A stretch of DNA of 64,000 nt from Haberlea rhodopensis (lineage: Eukaryota; Streptophyta; Magnoliopsida; Lamiales; Gesneriaceae), in the NCBI GenBank assembly GCA_907163345.1, contig CAJQUN010000226.1, positions 620,001 through 684,000 on the forward strand, read 5' to 3'. Positions 33,815 through 44,397 of the stretch are shown piece by piece (the stretch's first letter is position 1; each line of letters starts with the position of its first letter). Position numbers and translations under genes: made by a program. The notes beneath the pieces are model-generated. The model worked only from the letters and a program-made list of their open reading frames with translations, was not told the origin of the DNA and did no database searches.

Positions 33815-34983
33815 TGTTAGTTCCGGACCTTATCGATGAGATTTTAAAGATGACAAAACATTTCAGACCGGATCGATAGATATCAGTTTGACCAGATCGA
33901 TCGGACAAAACAGAGCAAGATGACAAATTATTTCAGACCGGATCGATGGAAATCAGGCATACCAGATCGATCGCGCAAAACAGAGCAAGCTGATAAAGCA
34001 TATCACATATCAGACCGGATCGATGGATTCCAGACTGACTAGATCGATACTTCAGATCGATCTCAACCTTTATCAGATCAGAGCAGTCAAAGATACATAA
34101 AGGATGGCTTCTCAGTCCGAACCATCAACGGTTATTTATTGTAGCATTTAATGCTGTAATTAATGCTACAAAGGATCAAAAGTCGAAGATTGCCATTAAA
34201 GGTAAGAAGACAAAGGAGAGCTTACCTGACAGTCGCCAAAAGCATACACAAGAACGGCAAGTGTCCTGATGAAGAAGACTGTAGCTTTCTCAGAGTTTAA
34301 AAAGAGTCAAAGTTGCACATTAAGGGAAACAATGCCGTTGCTACCCTCAACTATAAAAGGATGCAACAAAAGGAAGACAGTGACTCTGGATTCCAACTCA
34401 CGCTGATCAATTGAAAAACACACAAGAAAGCATCTGCACACGCTTACAAAGTTCAGAAGCTTTCGAGCTGAAGTTATTTATTTAAGCGCAATTACTTTGT
34501 AACATTTGATCATTGTAGGATCACTGTGCGCATTGTGTATTGAAAAATAGAAGTGATCAACTTATTGTAACTGTCAGACAGAGTGTGTCTGAGCACGTTG
34601 AGTGACTAGGAGTTTCAGACTGGTAGTGAGGTAAATCCAGTCTGAATCGGGTTTGTACAACAGGATTGTATAAATCAAAGTCTTCTAGTATAAACCTTCC
34701 TTAATTGGAAGAAGGGGAGACGTAGAAGGATTACACCACCTTCGAACTTCCAGAAACATATCCTGTGTCTTATCCTTCTGCACTTAGCCACCAAGCCGTT
34801 CTTACTTTTACAAGAGCAGACCGTTTCCGCACTCACCTTTTTAGTGGTCTGTTCTGTTCAAAGAGTTGATTAAGTAACAGATTTCTTTCACTAATCCGAA
34901 AGAATTCACAAGGGATAAATTTTTAAGGAGTGTTCATTCACCCCCCCCCCCCCCCCTCTAAACACTCCGGACCGATCCTAACA
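33815..34983 (+). repeat. E7 3' LTR
   Basis: 1,169 bp, from TGTTAGTTCCGGACC to CCGATCCTAACA. It contains six GATCGAT(C) sites in the first 260 bp and a C16 run at 34941-34956 near the end. Its second half (GTCTTCTAGT..., GAAGAAGGGGAGACGTAGAA at about 34714) matches the E8 LTR, whereas the first halves differ. E8 internal sequence follows immediately. Confidence 0.88.
33868..34070. repeat. GATCGAT motif cluster in E7 LTR
   Basis: Alternating CAGACCGGATCGAT and ACCAGATCGATCG motifs (about 33868, 33892, 33934, 33961, 34010, 34037) with the recurrent companion ACAAAACAGAGCAAG. This is a SIRE-lineage version of the palindrome clusters seen in the gypsy LTRs. Confidence 0.85.
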
Positions 34984-35697
34984 CACACAATCCAAACTGA
35001 AAAGCATGAAAACAAGCTTGATTGTGAACAATCAAGGGAGTTGAACTGCTTAAGGGAAACAGCCAGTCTCCTAGTGAAGGAAAGAGATGAAGCCAAGTAT
35101 GCCTACCAGAAACTTAGCAAACTGGTTAGCACTTGGAATGCGTCGACTACCAGAAAGGATGAAATGCTTGAGTCTATAAGGCTTGCTGGTGATTTAACAG
35201 GCATAGGCTATAATAACAATGACGGCAGTTCATCTGGTAATGAACCTCAACTGTGTCTAACAAAAAGCAAGGTTCAATCAATGAACTTTGTAAGATCTAG
35301 CACAGTATATGACCCTTATGAACTGGTTAAAGAACCTGTTAAAGCAACACTCATCAAGGAACAGGCACAGCACAGAGGTATCGGTTATGTAGAACCACTC
35401 AAAGAGGCTAAACCGAGGCAAAAGTTCAGAAATGGACTTAAACCCACTGGTCGAGCAGCTGGAGAGGTTAAACCAACTGGTACTACAACTGTAAACCTAT
35501 CCAGAAGAGGTATATGCTAAATAACAGGAACTACAAACCAAAAGCACATGCATACACAGATTATCACACTTCACAGTCAAAATCATCACCAATATTCATA
35601 AATGCACACACATTTCAGAACACACACCGACCTAAGTCATTCAGGGTCATACAAGTGTGGGTTCCGAAAAGGACTAATCCTACCTGGACCCAAGTAG
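34984..35697 (+). pseudogene. E8 gag, C-terminal part
   Basis: Helical segment (ELNCLRETASLLVKERDEAKY), then the LTGIGYNNND block corresponding to E7 FTGIGFD, then a basic tail. An indel near 35500 moves the frame (RGIC then stop); the tail continues in another frame (FRVIQVWVPK) and ends with GPK followed by UAG at 35695-35697. That UAG frame is the same as pol. Confidence 0.72.
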
Positions 35698-35727
35698 GAT
35701 TGGGTACCAATCATTCTATCGCTTTAA

Positions 35728-38700
35728 TTGCAGGAAACTAGAATGCATCCAGTTCGGAGCTCAGAATGGTTCCTGGACAGCGGATGCTCTAGACATATGA
35801 CAGGGAATGCGAGCTTACTGTCTGAACTGGTGGACTCCACCGGACCCAGAATAACTTTTGGAGATAACGAAGGTAGAACCGTGGGTAAGGGTAAGATTAT
35901 CTACGGTAACATCATCATTAAAGATATTCTTTTAGTTGAAAATCTATGCTATAACTTGATTAGCATAAGTCAACTGTGTGACAATGGTCATTCCGTAGAA
36001 TTCAATCAGCACTCATGCACAATTAAATCTAATGATGGCAGTATATTACTCGTAGGTAGAAGGCATGATAACACATATAAAATTGATTGGAATCTTAATC
36101 AGCCTACTTCCTCTACTTGCTTAGCTGCCCTGAATTCCTCCAAAAATTGGCTTTGGCACAAACGGTTGAGTCACTTAAATTTTAAAACTATTGCCAGTCT
36201 GCGTAAACTTGATCTAGTTATTGGACTGCCCCAAATTGAGTTCTCAAAAGACAAGATCTGTGCAGCCTGCCAACTTGGTAAGCAAATCAGATCCTCCTTT
36301 AAGAACAAAGGGAGTAAATCTTCTTCTCGGTGCCTAGAGTTGCTGCATATGGATCTGTTTGGTCCTATACCAGTAACAAGTCTAGGGGGAGTGAAGTATA
36401 CCCTAGTGTTAATAGACGATTACACTCGTTTCACGTGGGTCTTGTTCCTAAGTGGCAAAGATCAGGCTACTCCAAAGCTGATCAAATTACTGAAAAGACT
36501 CCAAAATGAGAAATCGTGTGGGATAGATAGAATTCGCAGTGATAAAGGTACTGAGTTCACCAATCAATCACTCGAATCATATCTAGATGACCTTGGTATT
36601 AAACACGAATACTCTGCAGCTAGAACTCCTCAACAAAACGGAGTTGCTGAGCGTAGGAACCGCACTTTGAAAGAAGCTGCGCGAACTATGCTCGCGGAAT
36701 CAGAAATATCGCAGAGATTTTGGGCAGAAGCTGTCAACACAGCATTTTATACGCAGAACAGATCAATGATTAATAAGCGAGCAAATAAAACCCCTTATGA
36801 GATCTGGAATGGCAGTAAGCCAAATATTTCCTATTTCCATGTGTTTGGTTGCAAATGTTTTATTCACAACAATGGAAAGACTCATCTCACCGCTTTTGAT
36901 GCCAAATCTGATGCTGGAATATTCCTTGGCTATTCTACAGTTAGTAAGGCCTTCAGAGTATTTAATAATAGAACTCTTACTGTAGAAGAATCAGTGCATG
37001 TAAAATTTGATGAACCTACTAACTGTACACTATCTGATATACAAATCAACAACTTGAGTAATCGACTGGAAAGCACTTACATTGACGAAAATGTTGATGA
37101 TGAGATTGATTACAGAAGCAGGACTGACTGCTCCTTAGAACCAGAAGTTCCTGAAGCTCAAGCAGAGGAGTTTGCTGGCCAACAAGCACTGCAGCCAGCT
37201 ACAAATGAAACAGTGGCATCCACCTCTACTGCAGTAGAAGGAACAAATGAGAAAGATGAGTCTATCAGAACCTCTGACTTGCCTATTCACATCCAATCAT
37301 CTGAAGAACTCAACACTCTTGGACCTTCGCTCCAGTGGAAGAAGGATCATCCACCCGAGCAGGTCATCGGTAACCCTCTTGCTCCTCTACGCACCAGAGG
37401 ACAAATGATTAATGAATTTCTTCATGCTGCATTCATATCTCATATAGAACCTAAGAAGATTGATGAATTTATATTAGACCCAAGTTGGGTAGAAGCAATG
37501 CAAGAAGAACTAAATCAGTTTGAACGAAACAAAGTATGGTATCTTGTACCACGACCACAGCATCACACTGTAATTGGCACCAAATGGGTATTTAGAAATA
37601 AATTAGACGAAAATGGTACAGTAATCAGAAATAAGGCAAGATTAGTTGCACAGGGCTACAGACAGGAAGAAGACATTGATTTTGATGAAACCTTTGCCCA
37701 TGTAGCTCGACTAGAAGCAATTCGCATATTTCTTGCATTTGCTGTGTTTAAAGACTTTAAAGTCTATCAGATGGATGTTAAGAGTGCATTTCTTAACGGC
37801 AAACTCCAGGAAGAAGTTTATGTTGAACAACCTCCTGGATTTGAAAACCATCAGCAGCCATCTCATGTTTTCTGTCTCAATAAAGCTTTGTATGGTCTAA
37901 AGCAAGCTCCCCGTGCCTGGTATGAAACCTTATCAAAATATTTGACAGAGCACAATTTTATTATTGGCACGGTGGACAAGACCCTTTTTAAATTCACAAA
38001 GGGAGATCATACTCTGCTAGTTCAAATTTATGTTGATGATATTATCTTCGGAAGTACTAACTCAAAATTGTGCGAAAGATTCTCTAAAATTATGCAGGAC
38101 CAATTTGAGATGAGCATGATGGGAGAACTATCATTTTTCTTAGGATTGCAAGTCAAGCAATCTAGTGAAGGAATCCTGATAAATCAGTCTAAATACACTA
38201 AAGAGCTGCTAAAGAAATATGGAATGAATACCAGCTCAGCTGCTACTACACCAATGAGTTCATCTGCCAAACTCGACTTGGATCATTCAGGAATACCAGT
38301 CGAAGTTACAATGTATCGAGGCATTATTGGATCTCTACTATATTTGACAGCCAGCCGACCAGATATTATGTTTGCTGTGTGTATGTGCGCCCGGTTTCAA
38401 GCAAATCCCAAGCAGTCGCACTTCACTGCTGTCAAAAGGATCCTCAAATATTTGAAAGGCACTGAGAATGTTGGTCTATGGTATCCCAGAAACTCAACCT
38501 TTAATCTTATTGGATACTCAGATGCTGACTATGCTGGATGCAAAATTGACAGGAAAAGCACCAGTGGGTATTGTCAATTCCTTGGTGATCGATTGATATC
38601 ATGGGGATGCAAGAAACAGACATCCATAGCAACTTCCACTGCAGAGGCAGAGTACCTTGCTGCTGGAAGCTGCTGTGCTCAACTGCTCTGGATTCAGCAA

Positions 38701-39012
38701 CAACTCAGAGACTATGGAATTGAGTCCACAGAGGCTCCCATTTTTTGTGATAATACGTCTGCCATTGCTATAACATACAATCCAGTTCTTCATACTCGTA
38801 CTAAACATATTGACATCCGTCATCATTTTATCAGAGATCATGTTATGAAGAAAGAAATTCGACTGGAGTATATCTCTACCGAACAACAAGCAGCAGACAT
38901 TTTCACAAAACCCCTACCGGACGCTAAGTTTTCTTACTTTCGAAATATTCTTGGTTTAATTGAAATTACTTCTTGCTTATTTCGTTTGGGTAATGATTTC
39001 AGGGGGAATTAG
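35728..39012 (+). CDS. E8 pol: protease-integrase-RT-RNase H (copia)
   Basis: 1,094 open codons. Protease DSGCSRHM at residues 17-24; GAG-pre-integrase with LWHKRLSH and CAAC; integrase HMDLFG, SDKGTEF and VAERRNR; RT with YVDD; RNase H with SDADYAG. Strongly similar to E7 throughout, apart from a differing linker (about 430-530) before RT. One conserved RT position appears altered (TFAHV where E7 has SFAPV). The frame is the one that follows the gag UAG, with a further TAA at about 35728-35730. The ATG at 35743 or an acceptor-like CAG before 35734 could give a start. The ORF track start codon used here is not ATG. Confidence 0.88.
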   Translation: MQETRMHPVRSSEWFLDSGCSRHMTGNASLLSELVDSTGPRITFGDNEGRTVGKGKIIYGNIIIKDILLVENLCYNLISISQLCDNGHSVEFNQHSCTIKSNDGSILLVGRRHDNTYKIDWNLNQPTSSTCLAALNSSKNWLWHKRLSHLNFKTIASLRKLDLVIGLPQIEFSKDKICAACQLGKQIRSSFKNKGSKSSSRCLELLHMDLFGPIPVTSLGGVKYTLVLIDDYTRFTWVLFLSGKDQATPKLIKLLKRLQNEKSCGIDRIRSDKGTEFTNQSLESYLDDLGIKHEYSAARTPQQNGVAERRNRTLKEAARTMLAESEISQRFWAEAVNTAFYTQNRSMINKRANKTPYEIWNGSKPNISYFHVFGCKCFIHNNGKTHLTAFDAKSDAGIFLGYSTVSKAFRVFNNRTLTVEESVHVKFDEPTNCTLSDIQINNLSNRLESTYIDENVDDEIDYRSRTDCSLEPEVPEAQAEEFAGQQALQPATNETVASTSTAVEGTNEKDESIRTSDLPIHIQSSEELNTLGPSLQWKKDHPPEQVIGNPLAPLRTRGQMINEFLHAAFISHIEPKKIDEFILDPSWVEAMQEELNQFERNKVWYLVPRPQHHTVIGTKWVFRNKLDENGTVIRNKARLVAQGYRQEEDIDFDETFAHVARLEAIRIFLAFAVFKDFKVYQMDVKSAFLNGKLQEEVYVEQPPGFENHQQPSHVFCLNKALYGLKQAPRAWYETLSKYLTEHNFIIGTVDKTLFKFTKGDHTLLVQIYVDDIIFGSTNSKLCERFSKIMQDQFEMSMMGELSFFLGLQVKQSSEGILINQSKYTKELLKKYGMNTSSAATTPMSSSAKLDLDHSGIPVEVTMYRGIIGSLLYLTASRPDIMFAVCMCARFQANPKQSHFTAVKRILKYLKGTENVGLWYPRNSTFNLIGYSDADYAGCKIDRKSTSGYCQFLGDRLISWGCKKQTSIATSTAEAEYLAAGSCCAQLLWIQQQLRDYGIESTEAPIFCDNTSAIAITYNPVLHTRTKHIDIRHHFIRDHVMKKEIRLEYISTEQQAADIFTKPLPDAKFSYFRNILGLIEITSCLFRLGNDFRGN

Positions 39013-39506
39013 TTAGTTTATGTGCATAAATTTAGGGGGAATTTCAGTTATAGTCCTATCATGGTTATTTAAGCTCAGCTGGTAATACAATGGTCAGCTG
39101 CAGTAGGTGTATCCGTACCAGTAGGACTCTACATCCAGTTGATGCTTTCCTACCAGTCGAACCCTACATACCAGCTGATGTTACCAATTATGCTTTGACA
39201 AAAATAACCCTCGATACTTATTAACCTAATGAACGTCGGAATTCAAAATTATTTTTGTGTAAAATAAATTATTTCACTCCCGCCTAAATCCTGTCCTTTT
39301 ATTTATTTGTTAAATCTTTTTAAATCGTTAGATGATCGCCACGTATCAATGTGTCCGCTCATTTACAGTACGACGTTACATATACTTCCACTTTTCACCG
39401 CCATTATTTTCTTTACTCTTCATCTTCTCCAACAATTCACTGCAATTATTTTTCTTATTTCAGAAAATTTTTCCTCTAGCAAGACTACTGCTGTTATTCA
39501 TCCAAA
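39013..39506 (+). other. E8 pol-to-third-ORF spacer
   Basis: 494 bp, no gene. Repeats of CCAGTTGATG-like phrases (39118-39185) and, near the end, a long pyrimidine-rich run with an acceptor-like TTATTTTTCTTATTTCAG ending at 39463, 43 bases before the ATG. Confidence 0.6.
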
Positions 39507-42274
39507 ATGTCAAAGAATGTACAGCCAAGCTTCATCACCAATGATGTTCACATCGATTTTCATTCTATATACTCATCATCTGATGAGGAGACAAAGGAGT
39601 TGATACAAAGGCTGGACACCTCCGGACTCCTGGTAATCCTGAGCCAGCCTCCCTCATTTTACAAGGACGAGCTACACGAGTTCTTTGCTACGGCCAAGAT
39701 TGTGGATGACACTGTGGTGGCATCCGTATCTGGACAGTCGGTTACCATCACCCAATCTGAATTTGCCACACACCTGAGCCTTCCCTCCACCGGACTCACT
39801 GATTTTTCCACTGTTCCAGCGGAACTAAGAGAAGAGATGCGTCTCACAGTTTCGGACTCTGCTCATCGCCTTCAACGTCCTCCTTTCAAGAAAGTATTAA
39901 TGAAGAACCATTATCGACAACTGGCAGACATCATCTCCAAGGGGCTTCTATGAAAGCTGGATCATTTGATATGATCACCCCTGAAAAGTTTGATGTTATG
40001 AGTGCAATATGCAAAGGATTGGAGATAAACTGGTCAGCGGTGTTATTTCAAACTCTGACTAGTCTAGTGGTCTCTGGCAAGGGTCAATCAGGCTTTGCTC
40101 TCCCACTCAGCAGCCTGTTTGACAGCAAACACCTTAAAACAGGGGCTCTCTCCAACCTTCATCCAGGGAGGCTTATCACTGCCAAGTATCTTCAGCTTCA
40201 TCGACAACGAAGTGGCAGAGAAGGTGGGGTGACAAAGCGTCGTTTGACTCAAGTAATTAGTGATTCTGAACAAACTGTCTCGGAATATGCTGAGTCTTCT
40301 CCTCCTCCTCCACCTCCTAAGAAGCCCAGAACAAGAAAAGCTGCTCCTTCAGCTATCTGACAGCAGGTCATTGCCGCTTCTGATACCATCTCCTCCGCCG
40401 GCCCTGCAAACGTTATTCCTGGTAGCGAACCCAGCCCTGACATTCCTTCAACTGAGGAACCAACTGCTTCATTAGCCATGGTGCCTGCTCCATCAATGGT
40501 TCCAGTTGACACTCCGTCAGCCATGGTGAGCTCTCAGCAAGCACCAGGCACTATCAGCTTTAGGACACCCAAGTCCTTGTGTCCATACTGTCATCCAAAG
40601 ACCACCCCTGCTGGCAAAGGCAAAACTCTTACGGCTCCAGTGTCCACTCCTGTTGCTTTCGAGATCCAGATGGTCATGGATACAGTTGAAGCCAATTTGC
40701 AACCACAGCTGGAGATTTTTGATCGCTGGGTAAAGGCTCGAATAAAGGTTCGATTTGATGATTTTGATCCTATTATGGATCAGGCTAGGGAAGATGAGAA
40801 CAAAATCCTGGCGTATCTTCAAATCTCAGACCCTGAAACAAGCTTGAAGCTGCGGGATGTTTTTTGCCTGATGAACTATGTGGGCGAACTTCAAGCCCTT
40901 GTGGAAACCCGCCTTCAACATTTCAATGGTGATTCAGGCACCGCGAATCATGATAGAGCCGTTCTAAATGCTCTTGGCCCCAAGCTGGAAATGGCTGAGC
41001 TTGCTCTTCATGATATTCGCATATCCACTGGGATTCACTCATGCTCTACTGCTGAAACTGTTGCAAGCCCTGATCAGCCGGATCTACAAACAGTTGTTGC
41101 AAATTTGGAGATTGTCCCATCTTCTGTGGAGCTCACTTCTACTGCTCTGGAGACTACTCCCCCTGGAGCGGAGGCCGCACCAACTGCCTTGGAGGCAGCC
41201 TCCTCGGTTAAAGAACTCTCCTCTCCAACTGCTCCCAGCGTCTCCTCTACTCCCAGCTCTCATAATGATCAACAGCCCCAACCAATGGTTGTTGATCACA
41301 CCAATGTTGATGCAGTCATTCAAACAGTGGTTCAGCAGGTTACTATATCCTCTGCCAATCATGAACCCAGTGAGTCTTCCCACTCCAATGATCACACCCA
41401 GTCGTCTGCTGCTGCGGTTGATCAAGCCACTACTGCTTTGGCTGTCCCCCAAAATGAAGAAACTGCCAATTTGGCTGTAACTATCTCAGACTCTACAGCT
41501 GCCCCACATGTTGAAACTACTAGTTTGCACCCCACTGTAGTTGAAGATGCTCAACCCAGTGCTCTTGTCCCTACTACTGGCACTCCAATGATTGCTGTAG
41601 ATCCGTCCATGATTCAAGAGCTTTCTGAGGATTTTTTTGTCTTCACAAACCCTCTGGACGAGCCACCAAACATTGCTGCACATCTAGCTAATCTCTCCAC
41701 GGCAATATCAGCTCTAGCCAGCGATGTTCATAAACTTAAGCAGGAAGAGCGGACCGCAACTCTCATACTAGGAACTCATCAGCAGCACACGGACTTTCAA
41801 TTCCAGCAAGTCTACAGGGACTTAAGTAGTTTAACGACTACTGTCACCAGACTTCAAACTTTTGCTGAAAACACAATGGTGGAAACTCTTTCTCGAATTG
41901 GCCACGCCCGGCTTCAGATCAATCAAAATACTGAATCTCTTCATGCTGCCACATCCCTGGCTCTTGGAGAAAAGATCGAAGAAGCCAAGAAAGTCTTAAC
42001 CGATCAGTTGGCCACCATGCAGGCAGCATTTGCTTCTCAGATTCAAGATATATGCAACAGCCTGCCTGCACCTCCTCAAATAATTCGCAGACTACCTGAA
42101 CCCAGCCGAACTGCTCCCTCAACACAGCGGGCTTCCAGTTCAACTGCTCGTTCATCCCCTGCAACTGGAGCACTCACTCAGTCCAGACCAACTGCTCAAC
42201 CCAGATCTAGGAGTCCGCGCCAACCGCCTGCCGAAAAACGCGACTATTCCAAACATTGGTTCGGGCGAAAATAG
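39507..42274 (+). pseudogene. E8 third ORF, broken
   Basis: Homologue of the E7 third ORF, about 920 codons if uninterrupted. The first 149 codons (to 39953) share FHSIYSSSDEETKELIQRL, FYKDELHEFFATA and the ATHLSLPSTGLTDF block. A one-base change near 39945-39953 moves the frame to MKAGSFDMITPEKFDVM (39950 on). A TGA at 40358-40360 then interrupts the same frame, which stays open to 42274. It keeps PPKKPRTRKA (basic motif), long Ser/Thr/Pro/Ala-rich stretches (about 41050-41600) and a helical C-terminal third. No membrane segment is evident. The longer middle makes it larger than E7's 814 codons. Function unknown. Confidence 0.85.
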
Positions 42275-43107
42275 TATCGTTTTCTGACTCCTCCTATAAT
42301 TACTCTTATCTATTTACTATTTTTGTTGACTTTTTCTTTGTATTTACTGATCAACTTAAATACATTCACATTAATTGCAACCTTTTCATTTCTATAAATA
42401 GCGACTCTTGTTTGTTCACATAACACACATTCACTCATCATGATTAACTTCAAAACTTTCAAAATTCCTTGGTTTTCTGTTAAAAACTTCTCCGTTTCAT
42501 GGGTTTATTACTTATCTAAATCAACCCCTCATGGGTTGATTACTTATCTAACCCAGCTCCATTAAGCTTCAGCGTTTGAATCATGTTCTGATGCTCATCA
42601 TCAGACAGGAACTGCTCTCACGGGATGTCTGGGTGCTGATGACAAAAAGGGGGAAGACAGAGATAGAATATTCTCATTAGGTGAATCCATAAACCATGGA
42701 AGCTGCCTGATGTATATACATATGACTCTTCCCGACCTTCTCTCTGAAACAAGGTAGACCGGCAGAGATAGAGTATTCTAATTAGGTCCTCTCTGAAACA
42801 ACGTGGATCGAGCTCTTCCTCTCTGACACTAGGTGGATCGAAGCTCTCCGGGTCAACAATGCTTGTTTAAAGATTTGTCATATATCAGCTATATTGTGTA
42901 AACTAGATTGGTCTTAGATTCTATTCAAGTTATTAGAATTCATCTTAAATAAAGATGAATCTCTCTCAATTGTCCAGTTTGATTACAACTTGTAATCTGC
43001 TTATATTTAATGAAAATTTCTTTTCCATTATGTCTTCAAGTATTTTCAGGATTCTCATCTTATTTACTCTAGTAGGAAATCGATTATTGCTTAGTTTTGT
43101 CATCACC
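42275..43107 (+). other. E8 3' untranslated region
   Basis: 833 bp, no gene. It contains repeated blocks: CATGGGTTGATTACTTATCTAA-like phrases (42505-42555) and AGGTCCTCTCTGAAACA / GGTGGATCGA phrases (42730-42850). A first PPT-like GACAAAAAGGGGGAAGA at 42640-42656 precedes the true PPT by about 465 bp. Confidence 0.6.
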
Positions 43108-43121
43108 AAAAAGGGGGAAAT
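43108..43121 (+). other. E8 polypurine tract
   Basis: AAAAAGGGGGAAAT immediately before TGTTGGG of the LTR. Confidence 0.88.
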
Positions 43122-44397
43122 TGTTGGGAAAACGATTTCTAAGTTTTGGTGATTACAAACCGGATATTAAAGATCAACTGGATGAAGTCCTACCGGGTAA
43201 CAAAAACCAACTGGATGAAGTCCTACTGGGTAACAAAAACCAACTGGATGAAGTCCTACCGGATAACAAAAATCAACTGGATAAAGACTCCTACCGGGTG
43301 AAGACATAAACTGGATGGCTACCAACTGGATAGACATCAACTGGATAGCCACCAACTGGACAAGACATAAAATGGATGGCTACCAACTGGATAGACACCA
43401 ACTGGACAAGACATAAACTGGATAGCTAACAACTGGACAAGACATAAACTGGATAGCCACCAACTGGACAGACAACTACTGAACAACTATCAACCGGATA
43501 GTCCCACTGAACAAAGACATCAACTGGTCATAAAAGGATGAACGACCAGTTGAACACAGAAAACCAGCAGAAGTCTAAACTTCTAGTAAGAGCACTAAGC
43601 AACGAGACAAAATCAGTACAACATTCTCTGACAAAGGTACAACAGAGCGGCGCACCCTGCTATATCTCCGCCACCATTACCGTCAGAGTGAAAAGAGCCG
43701 TTGCTTAGACAAAATAGGAAAGAAGACAATATTATTTTGGAAAGCTAATCTCTTCCATATACAGAAAAGCTACCGTTGGACAACCAAACCTATAAATACG
43801 TCCAAGCAGAGAATGAAGAGGTGCTGAGCGATTTTCAACAAAGAGATATACTTCAAAGCAAACAAGAAAATCATATTACTGATATTCCAAACGTTCAGCA
43901 AAGAGCAGACAAACAGCGAAACTGAATCTGGGATAGATTATTTTCAATTAAAGTCTGCTGCTCAAAAACTCTCAAAGCTAGAAAGTTTATTCTGTAAATA
44001 GTGTTATAGAATCCCTTGTAATCAAAAGATAAGAAGATTGTGATTGCTAGGAGTTTAGGCCAAGTGTGTTAGTGCCTAAGAAGGTTGTATACTGTAAAGT
44101 GTAAACCAAGTCTTCTAGTGAATCCTTCCTGCAAAGGAAGAAGGGGAGACGTAGAAGCGTTGTGCTTCGAACTTCCAGAAACAACTCTTGTGTTATTTAT
44201 TCATTACTTTATTACCTCAGTTTTATTCCTCACAAGTTCAGTAGACGTCTTCCGCACTATCATAAGTGTCTGCTGACTTGCCTGATATTGAGAAGCAACT
44301 GTAATACTTAACAGTTTACAGTTAACAAGAAGAAGAAATCGAAATTGAATCTAGTGTTTATTAACCCCCCCTTCTAAACACTACCCCGATCCTATCA
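43122..44397 (+). repeat. E8 3' LTR
   Basis: 1,276 bp, TGTTGGGAAAACG to CCGATCCTATCA. The end (AACCCCCCCTTCTAAACAC) parallels the E7 LTR end. Its U3 is filled with tandem repeats (43163-43500). Confidence 0.87.
43163..43500. repeat. Tandem repeats in E8 LTR U3
   Basis: Four copies of a 33-bp unit (CAACTGGATGAAGTCCTACC plus GGGTAACAAAAAC), grading into about fifteen copies of a shorter CAACTGGATAGCCAC / CAACTGGACAAGACATAA unit. Confidence 0.88.

Larger units (their letters stand above)
26841..34983 (+). mobile_element. E7: SIRE/Maximus-type Ty1/copia element, 5'-truncated
   Basis: Order: gag C-terminal half (to 27520), pol (27586-30735), third ORF (31118-33562), PPT (33801-33814), 3' LTR (33815-34983). 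The copia domain order (PR-IN-RT-RH), the coiled-coil-like gag end, the gag-terminal UAG and the extra ORF between pol and the 3' LTR are those of the SIRE/Maximus lineage. The 5' LTR, PBS and gag N-terminus, including any zinc knuckle, are missing at the junction with E5. Confidence 0.9.
34984..44397 (+). mobile_element. E8: second SIRE/Maximus-type element, 5'-truncated
   Basis: Starts directly after the E7 LTR in the C-terminal half of gag, then pol (35728-39012), third ORF (39507-42274, broken), PPT (43108-43121) and 3' LTR (43122-44397). Layout and protein order equal E7, but the LTR U3 and the third ORF are clearly different, so it is another family of the same lineage and not a recent duplicate. 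The 5' LTR, PBS and gag N-terminus are absent. Confidence 0.9.

Noticed and set aside
33815..34983. The E7 LTR as the 5' LTR of E8
   Set aside because: Its U3 differs from the E8 3' LTR, no PBS follows it, and it directly follows the E7 PPT.
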